Below, piece by piece: positions 16,968 through 23,895 of a stretch of DNA of 64,000 bases. The notes beneath the pieces are model-generated. The model made no database searches. It was not told the DNA's origin and saw only the letters and a program-made list of their open reading frames with translations. This DNA is from Bacillota bacterium (GTDB lineage: Bacteria > Bacillota_E > Sulfobacillia > Sulfobacillales > JAIMBI01). Location of the stretch: contig JAKARZ010000004.1 of assembly GCA_021828405.1 (NCBI GenBank), positions 18,061-82,060 on the forward strand. The letters run 5' to 3'. How positions within the stretch are numbered: position 1 is the first letter of the stretch; every line of letters starts with the position of its first letter. Both the position numbers and the translations under genes were made by a program.

Positions 16968-17348
16968 GTGAAGTTGGCATATGCCGTGGTGCGCGTCCGC
17001 GACTTGGCGCACATGGCGGCTTGGTATGAAGGGCTCCTGGGCCAGCCGCCCGATCGGCGGCGCACGGCGCCGGAGCTGGCGCGCGACCCGTGGGTGCAGT
17101 TTACCTTCGAGGGCGGGGCCGCCCTGGCGCTGCAGGGGGTGGACGCCCTAGCGGAGGTGGCGTTTGGCGGCGCGTGGGACCGGGGTGCCGTGTACCTGGA
17201 GTGTCCGGTGATGGACGTGGTCGCCCGCCTGCGCGCGGCGGATGAGCGGGTGGAGGGGCCCTTGGTGGATGGCTCGCTCCTGCAGGCCGTGGTGGTGGAC
17301 CCGGAGGGCAACCGAGTGCGCCTCATGGAGTGGTGCACCGCGCCATAG
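16968..17348 (+). CDS. VOC-superfamily (glyoxalase/dioxygenase fold) protein
   Basis: A 126-residue single vicinal-oxygen-chelate module pair: LAYAVVRVRDLAHMAAWYEGLLG at the N-terminus and AVVVDPEGNRVRLMEW at the C-terminus, the classic end of such domains. The final Glu-containing strand could donate a metal ligand, but a full metal triad is not evident. GTG at 16968 follows GGGAGGGG; the frame extends upstream without a better start. VOC proteins include lyases, dioxygenases and resistance proteins, so the reaction cannot be named. Confidence 0.75.
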   Translation: MKLAYAVVRVRDLAHMAAWYEGLLGQPPDRRRTAPELARDPWVQFTFEGGAALALQGVDALAEVAFGGAWDRGAVYLECPVMDVVARLRAADERVEGPLVDGSLLQAVVVDPEGNRVRLMEWCTAP

Positions 17349-17487
17349 ATCCGCGTACGCGAGTCCCTGCCACCAGCCCAAGTTGTGGGCGGCAGGCGGT
17401 TGACGGCGCTCTCGCGCTGGCCCACGATGCAAGAGGCGGGCCGCCGGTGTGGATGGCGGCCGATATTATCGGGGGAGGTTGTGCGCG

Positions 17488-18213
17488 ATGGCCAACGCAG
17501 AGGGCATCGCCCTAAATGGGACACGCATCACGTGGCTCGGGCATGCCGCATTTCTGATCGAGACGTCTCGGGGTCGGCGGCTGGTGATGGACCCGTTCTT
17601 GACCCATAATCCCATGTGTCCGGCCGCTCTCAAGCGCGTGGAGGCGGCGGACGTCGTCACGGTGTCCCATGGACACTCGGACCATATGGAAGACGCGGCC
17701 GACATCGCCAAGCGCACGGGTGCGCCCATCGTGGCCAACTATGAAATTGCCAGCTACCTGCGCGACAAGGAGGGGGTCCCCTCCACGATTGGCATGAACA
17801 AGGGCGGAACCGTCGAGGTGGCGGGCCTGCGCCTCACGATGGTGGACGCGGTGCACTCCAGCGGCATCGCGGCCCCGGAGGGCCAGCAGTACGGCGGGGA
17901 GGCCGCGGGATTCGTGGTGGAGCTGGAAGATGGGCTCACCCTGTATCACGCGGGGGACACCAATGTGTTTTCCGACATGCGCCTGATCCACGACCTGTAT
18001 GCCCCGGCGATTGCACTGCTGCCCATCGGCGGCCACTTTACCATGGCTCCCAAGGAAGCGGCGTATGCGGTTCGGCTGCTTGAACCCCAAATCGTGATTC
18101 CCATGCACTACGGAACGTTTCCGCCACTGACCGGGACGCCCGCCGCGCTGGCGGATCTGGTGGGCGACCGGACGCGGGTCGTGGCGCTCAGGCCGGGAGA
18201 GTCATACGCCTGA
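17488..18213 (+). CDS. UPF0173-type metallo-beta-lactamase-fold hydrolase
   Basis: A 241-residue metal-dependent hydrolase. It has ITWLGHAAFLIE near the start, VSHGHSDHMED (His-x-His-x-Asp-His, ~61-71), AVHSSG, LYHAGDTNVFSDM (metal Asp) and IPMHYGTFP (final His). All metal ligands of the two-zinc MBL fold are present. It resembles the YtkL/UPF0173 family, whose substrates are undefined. ATG 17488 has GGGGGAGG nine bases upstream. The following nuclease-like gene starts close behind and may be co-transcribed. Confidence 0.9.
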   Translation: MANAEGIALNGTRITWLGHAAFLIETSRGRRLVMDPFLTHNPMCPAALKRVEAADVVTVSHGHSDHMEDAADIAKRTGAPIVANYEIASYLRDKEGVPSTIGMNKGGTVEVAGLRLTMVDAVHSSGIAAPEGQQYGGEAAGFVVELEDGLTLYHAGDTNVFSDMRLIHDLYAPAIALLPIGGHFTMAPKEAAYAVRLLEPQIVIPMHYGTFPPLTGTPAALADLVGDRTRVVALRPGESYA

Positions 18214-18286
18214 GGCAGCGAGGGGCCGGCGCCGGCCGCGGCCGCTGGCGGCGTCTTACGCGGGGGGGTGCCTGCGCTACGCCACC

Positions 18287-18922
18287 ATGGGCCTTTTGGG
18301 GTTTGGGCGCCGGCTGGATGACGCCACCCGGGCGCGCATGGCCGAGGGGGTGGCCCTGCACCGCCAGTTTCAGCAGGAGCTGGGGGATCGGGGGCTGTTG
18401 GTGAGAGCCGAAGTGTCGATTCGCGACCCGGACCACCTGATGTCGGGGCGCATTGACGCCCTGATCCATGAGGGGGCCGAGGCGGTGCCGCTGGAGTACA
18501 AGACCGTCAACCCGGCGCGTTTTGCCGAAATGCGCCAGAAAGGCCCGGCGGTGTCCCACTGGGCCCAGCTGGCGCTGTATCTGGCATGCCCGCCCCGTCC
18601 GTTCTCGCATGGGATTCTGGTGGTGGACGAGCGGGCGCCGGCGGGGGGGCGACTGGTGGCGCGTCAGTCCGTCGGAACGCCCTTTTCGGACTGGGTGGTG
18701 AACCGGGTGCAGCAGGCATGGCGCTGGGCCGAGGAAGGCACCCTGCCCCCGCGGGAGCCGGCCCGCCACTGCCTGGACTGCGACCGGTGGGCGCGGTGCT
18801 ATCGGACAGAAGACGACCGCTTGGCGGCGGTGGCAGTGCATCCGGACTGGGAGCCGATGCCCACGATGCCGTCGGAACCGATTGTTTGGGAACGCCAACA
18901 CGAATTGTTAAAGGAGCGGTGA
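18287..18922 (+). CDS. Cas4-like PD-(D/E)XK nuclease-family protein
   Basis: From the first ATG, 211 residues. The nuclease core is GRIDALIHEG (motif Asp) and VPLEYKTV (Glu-x-Lys), followed by HWAQLALYL. Near the C-terminus is CLDCDRWARC, a Cys-x2-Cys-x5-Cys cluster identical in spacing to the iron-sulfur cysteines of Cas4/AddB-type nucleases. The fourth cysteine of such clusters is N-terminal, and in-frame codons before the ATG do encode SYAGGCLRY (Cys codon at 18269). The true protein therefore probably starts earlier, but only CTG (18245) or other non-standard codons are available, or a run of seven G (18262-18268) hides an indel. No CRISPR array or cas gene is near, so a DNA-repair role is more likely than adaptation. 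Confidence 0.72.
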   Translation: MGLLGFGRRLDDATRARMAEGVALHRQFQQELGDRGLLVRAEVSIRDPDHLMSGRIDALIHEGAEAVPLEYKTVNPARFAEMRQKGPAVSHWAQLALYLACPPRPFSHGILVVDERAPAGGRLVARQSVGTPFSDWVVNRVQQAWRWAEEGTLPPREPARHCLDCDRWARCYRTEDDRLAAVAVHPDWEPMPTMPSEPIVWERQHELLKER

Positions 18923-18925
18923 GGA

Positions 18926-19354
18926 ATGGCCAAGGCACAGGTGACGTGGCTTTCCGGTATGGCCCTGGAAGGTACGGCGGAATCAGGGCACCGGCTGGTG
19001 ATGGATTCGGCCCCCGACGTCGGAGGAGAGAACCGGGGCTTTCGACCTACCGAACTGACGCTGATTTCGCTCATGGGATGCACCGGCATCGATGTGCTGT
19101 CGATTCTGGAGAAGATGCGGGTGAAGGTTGAGGCGTTCAACATGGACGCCGACGCGGACCGCCGGGAGACCCATCCCAAGATTTTCGAGCATGTGACGGT
19201 GAACTATCGGCTCACGTCGCCCGACTGCACGCCGGCGCAACTCGAGCGCGCCGTCACGCTGTCCGCGGAGCGCTACTGCACCGTCTCGGCGATGCTGGAG
19301 CCACCCGTGGAGATTCGGCGCGTTGTATATCTGAATGGGCAGCAGCTCGCGTGA
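18926..19354 (+). CDS. OsmC/Ohr-family peroxide-reducing protein
   Basis: A 142-residue protein with the two conserved cysteines of the OsmC fold, in LISLMGCTGIDVLSIL (~51) and ERYCTVSAML (~115). These pair as the redox couple that reduces organic hydroperoxides. GFRPTELTL before the first Cys is also family-typical. It starts three bases after the nuclease-like gene with GGAGCGGTGAGGA upstream, so the two are probably co-transcribed. Role: detoxification of lipid or organic peroxides in the cytosol. It could equally be one of the YhfA-like OsmC members with an unknown substrate. Confidence 0.88.
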   Translation: MAKAQVTWLSGMALEGTAESGHRLVMDSAPDVGGENRGFRPTELTLISLMGCTGIDVLSILEKMRVKVEAFNMDADADRRETHPKIFEHVTVNYRLTSPDCTPAQLERAVTLSAERYCTVSAMLEPPVEIRRVVYLNGQQLA

Positions 19355-19376
19355 CCTCGCCCGACTTGGGCGCCCG

Positions 19377-19957
19377 CTACTCCAGCGGGGCGCCCAGGGA
19401 CGACGCGAGAAGCAACGCTTGGGCCACGTCGATGCGCACGCCGCGCCCATCGAGCTGCGCGAGCGCGACCCCGGTGAGGTTGGCGCCCCGGAGGTCAGCG
19501 CCGGCCCACGTGGCGCCCGTAAGCGTCGCCCGCTCCAAGTTGGCGTCGCGAAGCTCGGTGCGCTCGAGATGCGCCCCGGTGAGGTCAAATCCTGTCCACG
19601 CTCCGTTGCGGAGCGCCGTGTAGGACCCGTCGCCGCGAACAATGGCGGCAGCCGTCCACCTCGCCTCCTCGAAGCGCGAGCCGGTGAGCTGGCAGTCACG
19701 AAAGGTGGCCGCAAAGAGGTTCCCGCCCCGAAAGCGGCCGTTGATAAACGCGGTGTTGTCGTGCATCGACGCGTTCCACGTGATATCGGTAAAGTCGCAG
19801 TCGACAAACCGGCCGTGGGCGGTTGATCACTCGACCCGTCTCGAGGGCCGAAGCGGCAGCCGAAAAACAGAGCGCCCGTGATGACGCCATCAGGAAACAG
19901 CGCAGCGGCGTCGGGCATGGCCTGGTCTTGGAAGCGTCTTATCGCCTCGTTACCCAC
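19377..19957 (-). pseudogene. Pentapeptide-repeat protein with an internal frameshift
   Basis: The GTG at 19957 has GGGAGG seven bases upstream and opens a frame with PDGVITGALFFGCRFGPR. The frame then switches near 19820-19840, and the pentapeptide pattern resumes as FVDCDFTDITWNASM and runs to the stop at 19377. Its repeats include FRGGNLFAATFRDCQLTG and HLERTELRDANLERATLTGA. Such right-handed quadrilateral beta helices mimic DNA or form scaffolds. An isolated ATG at 19766 could still produce the last 129 residues. The switch is either a real mutation or an assembly error. Confidence 0.7.
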
Positions 19958-20087
19958 GGAGCGTCCTCCCGCCGCGTGGGCTGGATCCCCGAGGGCAATT
20001 CAGTGCAATTGTCGCCGCGCTGTCAAGATGTACCCGGGGAAGGCCGCCTTGGCCGGGGGACACTAGCTGCGTGAGGAGGGAGACGCG

Positions 20088-20252
20088 ATGGCCAAACACA
20101 CGCTGAAACCGTTCACCGCCGAGCGGTTTCAGCAGGAAGTGGCGCAGGAGTTGGGCATCGATCTGAGCCAATCCGACCGACCGGCGCGTGCCCGGCGCGA
20201 GCCCCAGCGCGAGCCCGCCCAGGTGCCCAAGCAACCGGACCGACAGGAGTAA
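20088..20252 (+). CDS. Small protein resembling alpha/beta-type spore proteins (SASP)
   Basis: A 54-residue protein with a strong GAGGAGGG ribosome site seven bases before ATG. The central FQQEVAQELGIDL resembles the first conserved helix of alpha/beta small acid-soluble spore proteins (MKYEIAxEFGVNL). The C-terminal half is Arg/Pro/Gln-rich and lacks the second SASP signature (GGEITKRLV). It could bind DNA in spores, or it may be a divergent or truncated relative. It is short enough to be missed by gene callers. Confidence 0.55.
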   Translation: MAKHTLKPFTAERFQQEVAQELGIDLSQSDRPARARREPQREPAQVPKQPDRQE

Positions 20253-20281
20253 AGCGCCGGCTCGCCCCGCGGGGCGCCGCC

Positions 20282-21556
20282 TCACGGGGCGAGCCGATGG
20301 ACATCGCGGGGAAACAGGCACACCTCGCGCACATTGGCCGCCCCCACAAGTTTTTGCACCACGCGCTCCAGCCCGATGGCAAAGCCGCCGTGGGGCGGCA
20401 TGCCCGTCCGAAAGGCCTCTAGATAGCTTGCGTAGGGCGCGGGATCCCAGCCGCGCTGGGCCAGCGCCGCGAGGTAGTCCGCGTGACGGTGGAGGCGCTG
20501 ACCTCCCGTCACGATCTCCTGCCCGCGAAACAGCAGGTCAAACCCGGCCGAGTACCCCGGCCGGTCCGGGTCGGGATGGGTGTAGAACGGGCGGTGGGCC
20601 AGGGGATACCCCACGACCAGCAGAAATGCCGACCCGAATTCGCGCTCCGCCCACTCGGACAGCCACCGCTCATGGGCGGGCGCCAAGTCGGGCTCCCGCG
20701 CAAGATTGGCCCCGAGGGCCGCCCCCAGCATGGTCAGCGCGTCCGCAAAGTGCACGGCGGGGAGGGGATCGGGCACGGGCGGGACCGACAAAGCGGGATC
20801 CGCCGCGTGCGCGTGCGCCATCATGGCAGCCACCGTCCACCGGAGCACGGCGGCGACGTCGCGCCAACTTTCGATAAAGCCGAGCTCGACATCCAGCGAG
20901 GTGTACTGCGCGAGGTGTCGTGCGGTGTCGTGCGGTTCGGCGCGGAAAACCGGCCCCACTTCGTAGACCCGCTCCAGGGCCCCCACCAGCATTTGCTTGT
21001 AGAACTGTGGACTCTGCGCCAGAAATGCCGGGCGTCCGAAGTAATCGAGCTGGAAGACGTCCGCGCCCCCCTCGGTGGCGGTGCCCAAGATTTTCGGGGT
21101 GAAAACCTCCACAAACCCCTCGGCCTGGAGCGCGGATCGAAAGCCCTGCACCAGCGCCGAGGACAGCCGCGCGGCCACTTGCCGGGAAGCATGCCGCAGC
21201 GAGGTGGGAGCATGGTCCAGGACAAACGGCAGTGAGGCCGCCAGGTCCGGCTTGGCGAGGTCCAAGGGTGGGGGAGCTGCCGCCGCCGTTGCCACCGACA
21301 GCACCGGGGAGTGCAGTTCGACCCCCAGCGGAGCACGGGCGTCCGCGGCCACCACGGCTTGAACGCTCAGAACGCTCTCGGCCGGCGGCAAGCTGGCGAG
21401 GTCTTCGCGCGGCGTCAGGATCTGCACGACACCGGTGCGGTCGCGCAACAGCACAAAGTTGGTGCGCCCCAAAGCCCGCGTCGCATAGAGCCACCCCTGG
21501 ATGCGCACCGCGTCTCCCACATGGCGGGGAAGGTCGGCAATTAAAGTCCGCTCCAC
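20282..21556 (-). CDS. aspS: Aspartyl-tRNA synthetase, archaeal/nondiscriminating type
   Basis: A class II synthetase that charges tRNA with aspartate. At 424 residues it is much shorter than the ~590-residue bacterial AspRS and lacks the GAD insertion. It has the OB-fold anticodon domain (VRIQGWLYATRALGRTNFVLLRDRTG, ~17-42). The catalytic core shows motif 1 (FVEVFTPKILGTATEGGADVF), motif 2 (YEVGPVFRAE) and motif 3 (GGFAIGLERVVQKLVG). The archaeal-type enzyme often also charges tRNA-Asn, with GatCAB making Asn; that gene set is not in the window. The start is GTG at 21556. A T-box leader with an Asp (GAC) specifier precedes it, supporting the amino-acid assignment. Confidence 0.9.
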   Translation of the reverse strand: MERTLIADLPRHVGDAVRIQGWLYATRALGRTNFVLLRDRTGVVQILTPREDLASLPPAESVLSVQAVVAADARAPLGVELHSPVLSVATAAAAPPPLDLAKPDLAASLPFVLDHAPTSLRHASRQVAARLSSALVQGFRSALQAEGFVEVFTPKILGTATEGGADVFQLDYFGRPAFLAQSPQFYKQMLVGALERVYEVGPVFRAEPHDTARHLAQYTSLDVELGFIESWRDVAAVLRWTVAAMMAHAHAADPALSVPPVPDPLPAVHFADALTMLGAALGANLAREPDLAPAHERWLSEWAEREFGSAFLLVVGYPLAHRPFYTHPDPDRPGYSAGFDLLFRGQEIVTGGQRLHRHADYLAALAQRGWDPAPYASYLEAFRTGMPPHGGFAIGLERVVQKLVGAANVREVCLFPRDVHRLAP

Positions 21557-21565
21557 AGCAACACC

Positions 21566-21762
21566 CCCAGCATATCCTCGGGGTGCGGACGAGGAGGCTC
21601 CCGTGGTGCCACCGCACTTCGCCCGCGGACGCGGGCCTCAAACCCCTGGTCGTGGGGCGCTGCCGCTCCAGAGTGTCTTCGCCAAAGGTTCGTGCCGCCA
21701 TCGCACGACAGGCGGCTCTCTGGGACGAACGGCGCTTGGCTACTGGTCTTCTTCATAGCGGC
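21566..21762 (-). promoter_or_regulatory. T-box leader with Asp (GAC) specifier
   Basis: Read on the minus strand: AGTA of the specifier-loop E motif (21744-21741), a stem GCCAAG pairing with TTTGGC, and the AG-bulge box AGAGAGCC (21721-21714). Then comes GAA followed by specifier GAC and A (specifier 21677-21675). Finally the T-box bulge GCGGTGGCACCACGGGAG, where TGGC (21611-21608) would pair with the GCCA end of uncharged tRNA; discriminator G fits tRNA-Asp. The distal part can form a TCCTCG/CGAGGA stem (about 21576-21597) without a T run. Control may therefore be translational (sequestering AGGA) rather than by transcription termination. A ten-codon reading frame (ATG at ~21572) overlaps the synthetase start. 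Confidence 0.82.
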
Positions 21763-21807
21763 GTATGAAGGTCAGGATACCACAGCGAGGTAGCCGGCGC
21801 CAGCACC

Positions 21808-21836
21808 TTGACGGCATCACGGGGCCCGCTTATTCT
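21808..21836 (+). promoter_or_regulatory. Promoter of the first S9/BNR cassette
   Basis: TTGACG, a 17-base spacer, TATTCT: a good vegetative-type promoter. It lies ten bases before the operator palindrome and about 100 bases before the peptidase start. Confidence 0.65.
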
Positions 21837-21845
21837 TTCCGGGGT

Positions 21846-21860
21846 TAGACAAATTGTCTA
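21846..21860. promoter_or_regulatory. Operator-like palindrome TAGACA-AAT-TGTCTA (copy 1)
   Basis: Perfect six-base arms, flanked by GT and CG. It overlaps the expected transcription start of the promoter at 21808-21836, a position that suits a repressor. Copies occur at 34904-34918 (perfect), 33182-33196 (one half intact) and 22607-22621 (one mismatch, inside a gene). Confidence 0.65.
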
Positions 21861-21933
21861 CGAGGCGCATACATCCGGGTGACGGCCGCGGCCGTCACCG
21901 GCGAGCCTCTCCCTAACTCGAAGGAGGCCAGCC

Positions 21934-23895
21934 ATGAACAGCAGTGGCCGGCGGCTCGTCGCCGCCGAGGATATTTTCTCGTTGTGGTCTCTCGGGGACG
22001 CGGTGGTGCAGCCGGGGACCGAGAGCGTGGCGTTTTCGGCCTCGATCCCGGTTCACGGCCAGCGAGAGTCTGCATCAAACATATTTGTCACCCGCCCCGA
22101 CTTGCCCGAGCCCTATCCCTGGACCACCGCGGGATTCAACCGCCGGCCGCGCTGGTCGCCCGACGGGCGGTGGCTGGGCTTTCTATCCCGACGCGGCGGG
22201 CTGCCTCCCCAGGTATATGTCATGGCATCGTCTGGGGGTGAAGCGCGGCCGGTCACGCGGCTCAGTCGCGGCGTGGACGATTTCGCCTGGGCTCCGGACG
22301 GAGAGTCCGTGGTGGTCGTGGCGGCCTCGGGCGATCCCTGGACCCCCGGGGACGACCGGCAACCCAAGCCGGCCCGCGTCATTGACCGCATGCCGTATCG
22401 CCTGAATGGGGCGGGCTACACCTACGACCGGCGGTTTCATCTCTTCCGCGTGGACCTGACCTCGGGCGAGGTCGTGGCTCTGACGGACGGCCCCTACAGC
22501 GACACCCAGCCCGCGTGGTCGCCGGATGGGGCAGAGATCGTTTTCGTTTCGGCCCGCCATGACACCCGGGACCACGATGTGGGGCAGGATGTCTTTGCCG
22601 TGCGATTAGACGATTTGTCTATCCGCCAACTTACGGCCACCGAGGGTGGCGCGCACGAGCCGACGTGGTGCCCGGACGGCTGCCACATCGCCTACGTCGG
22701 CACCACGCGGCGCGACAGCACCCCTTCACATGGCCGCGTGTTTGTGATGAATCGCGATGGCGGCGATCGCCGCCGTCTGGCATCTTCCTGGGACCGCCGC
22801 GTCATCGGACGTCCCCAATGGGCGCCGGAACACCAGGGAATCTATGTCCTTGTCGAGGACGATGGCACCACGGACCTGTGGCGGGTTGCCGCAGGGAGTG
22901 GCGAGGACACACGGGCGCCCAAGCGGGTCGGCTCCGGCCACCGCCAGGTTTCGGCGTTTGACGTTGCGCCAGACGGAAGCTGGGCGGTCACCGTTAGCGC
23001 CACCCCGACGCGGCCCCCGGAGGTTTACCGCGAAGCGCTGCGTCCCGACGCCCCGCCGGCGGCGTTGAGCCATCTGCACGATGCCTGGCGTGCGGAGGTG
23101 GCGCTGGCCGATATGGAGCCCTACACAGCCACCAGCGCGGATGGAGCGCTCGTCTCGTGTTGGCTGATGCGGCCGCCAGCGCCCGCTGTCGCCGACGGGG
23201 AAACCCATCCGGGACTGCTCAAGTTGCATGGCGGGCCCTTTGCCCAGTATGGCTACGGCTTTTCCCACGAGATGCAGTATTGGTGTGCCCAGGGTTACAC
23301 CGTGTTCATGGCGAATCCCCGGGGTAGCTCCGGGCGCGACGAGGACTGGGCGCGCTCGCTCGGCATGGCTCGGGGCGTCGCGGACTACGAAGACGTACTG
23401 GCGGCCGTGGATGCCGGACTGACACGGGACGCGGCGGTCGACCCCGATCGGCTGGCGGTCAACGGGGGGAGCTACGGCGGTTACCTCACCAGCTGGATTG
23501 TGGGGCACACCAACCGGTTTCGCGCGGCTTGCGCCGAGGCGGCGCCCAACAATCTCTATTCGATGAGTGGGACCGGCGACATGGCGGGGAAAAACCGCCG
23601 GTTGCAGTATGGGTTCACGGCCCAGGAGAACCCCGAGTTCTTCTGGAAGGCGTCGCCCATCGCGTACGCGCTGGACATCAACACCCCGGTGCTGATCATT
23701 CACGGGGAAAATGACTACCGCGTGCCCATTGAGCAGGCAGAGCAGTTGTTTGCGGCCCTGTACTTTCAGGGGAAGCCCACACGCCTGGTGCGCTTTCCGG
23801 GCGAGCATCATGGCCTCGCGCGGGGTGGGCACCCGGCGCACCGCATTGAGCGTCTGAACCTCATGCGCGAATGGTTTGCTGACCATGGGGCCTAG
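21934..23895 (+). CDS. S9-family prolyl-oligopeptidase-type peptidase
   Basis: A 653-residue serine peptidase of the acylaminoacyl-peptidase/dipeptidyl-peptidase type, cutting short peptides. The N-terminal two thirds (~20-390) form a WD40-like beta propeller (repeated WSPDG motifs such as PRWSPDGRWLGFLSRR and PAWSPDGAEIVFVSAR) that restricts access to small substrates. The hydrolase domain has NGGSYGGYLTSW (nucleophile Ser ~511), IHGENDYRVP (Asp ~596) and GEHHGLARG (His ~629). There is no signal peptide, so it is cytosolic. ATG 21934 has AAGGAGG seven bases upstream. It overlaps the next gene by 11 bases. Promoter and operator precede it. Confidence 0.92.
   Translation: MNSSGRRLVAAEDIFSLWSLGDAVVQPGTESVAFSASIPVHGQRESASNIFVTRPDLPEPYPWTTAGFNRRPRWSPDGRWLGFLSRRGGLPPQVYVMASSGGEARPVTRLSRGVDDFAWAPDGESVVVVAASGDPWTPGDDRQPKPARVIDRMPYRLNGAGYTYDRRFHLFRVDLTSGEVVALTDGPYSDTQPAWSPDGAEIVFVSARHDTRDHDVGQDVFAVRLDDLSIRQLTATEGGAHEPTWCPDGCHIAYVGTTRRDSTPSHGRVFVMNRDGGDRRRLASSWDRRVIGRPQWAPEHQGIYVLVEDDGTTDLWRVAAGSGEDTRAPKRVGSGHRQVSAFDVAPDGSWAVTVSATPTRPPEVYREALRPDAPPAALSHLHDAWRAEVALADMEPYTATSADGALVSCWLMRPPAPAVADGETHPGLLKLHGGPFAQYGYGFSHEMQYWCAQGYTVFMANPRGSSGRDEDWARSLGMARGVADYEDVLAAVDAGLTRDAAVDPDRLAVNGGSYGGYLTSWIVGHTNRFRAACAEAAPNNLYSMSGTGDMAGKNRRLQYGFTAQENPEFFWKASPIAYALDINTPVLIIHGENDYRVPIEQAEQLFAALYFQGKPTRLVRFPGEHHGLARGGHPAHRIERLNLMREWFADHGA
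22607..22621. promoter_or_regulatory. Intragenic operator-like palindrome, one mismatch
   Basis: TAGACG-ATT-TGTCTA lies about 670 bases into the first S9 peptidase gene (around codon 225, encoding RLDDLSI). A secondary downstream operator is possible; chance similarity cannot be excluded. Confidence 0.35.

Noticed and set aside
18245..18922. cas4 gene of a CRISPR system
   Set aside because: Cysteine and nuclease motifs fit, but there are no repeats, spacers or other cas genes anywhere in the window.
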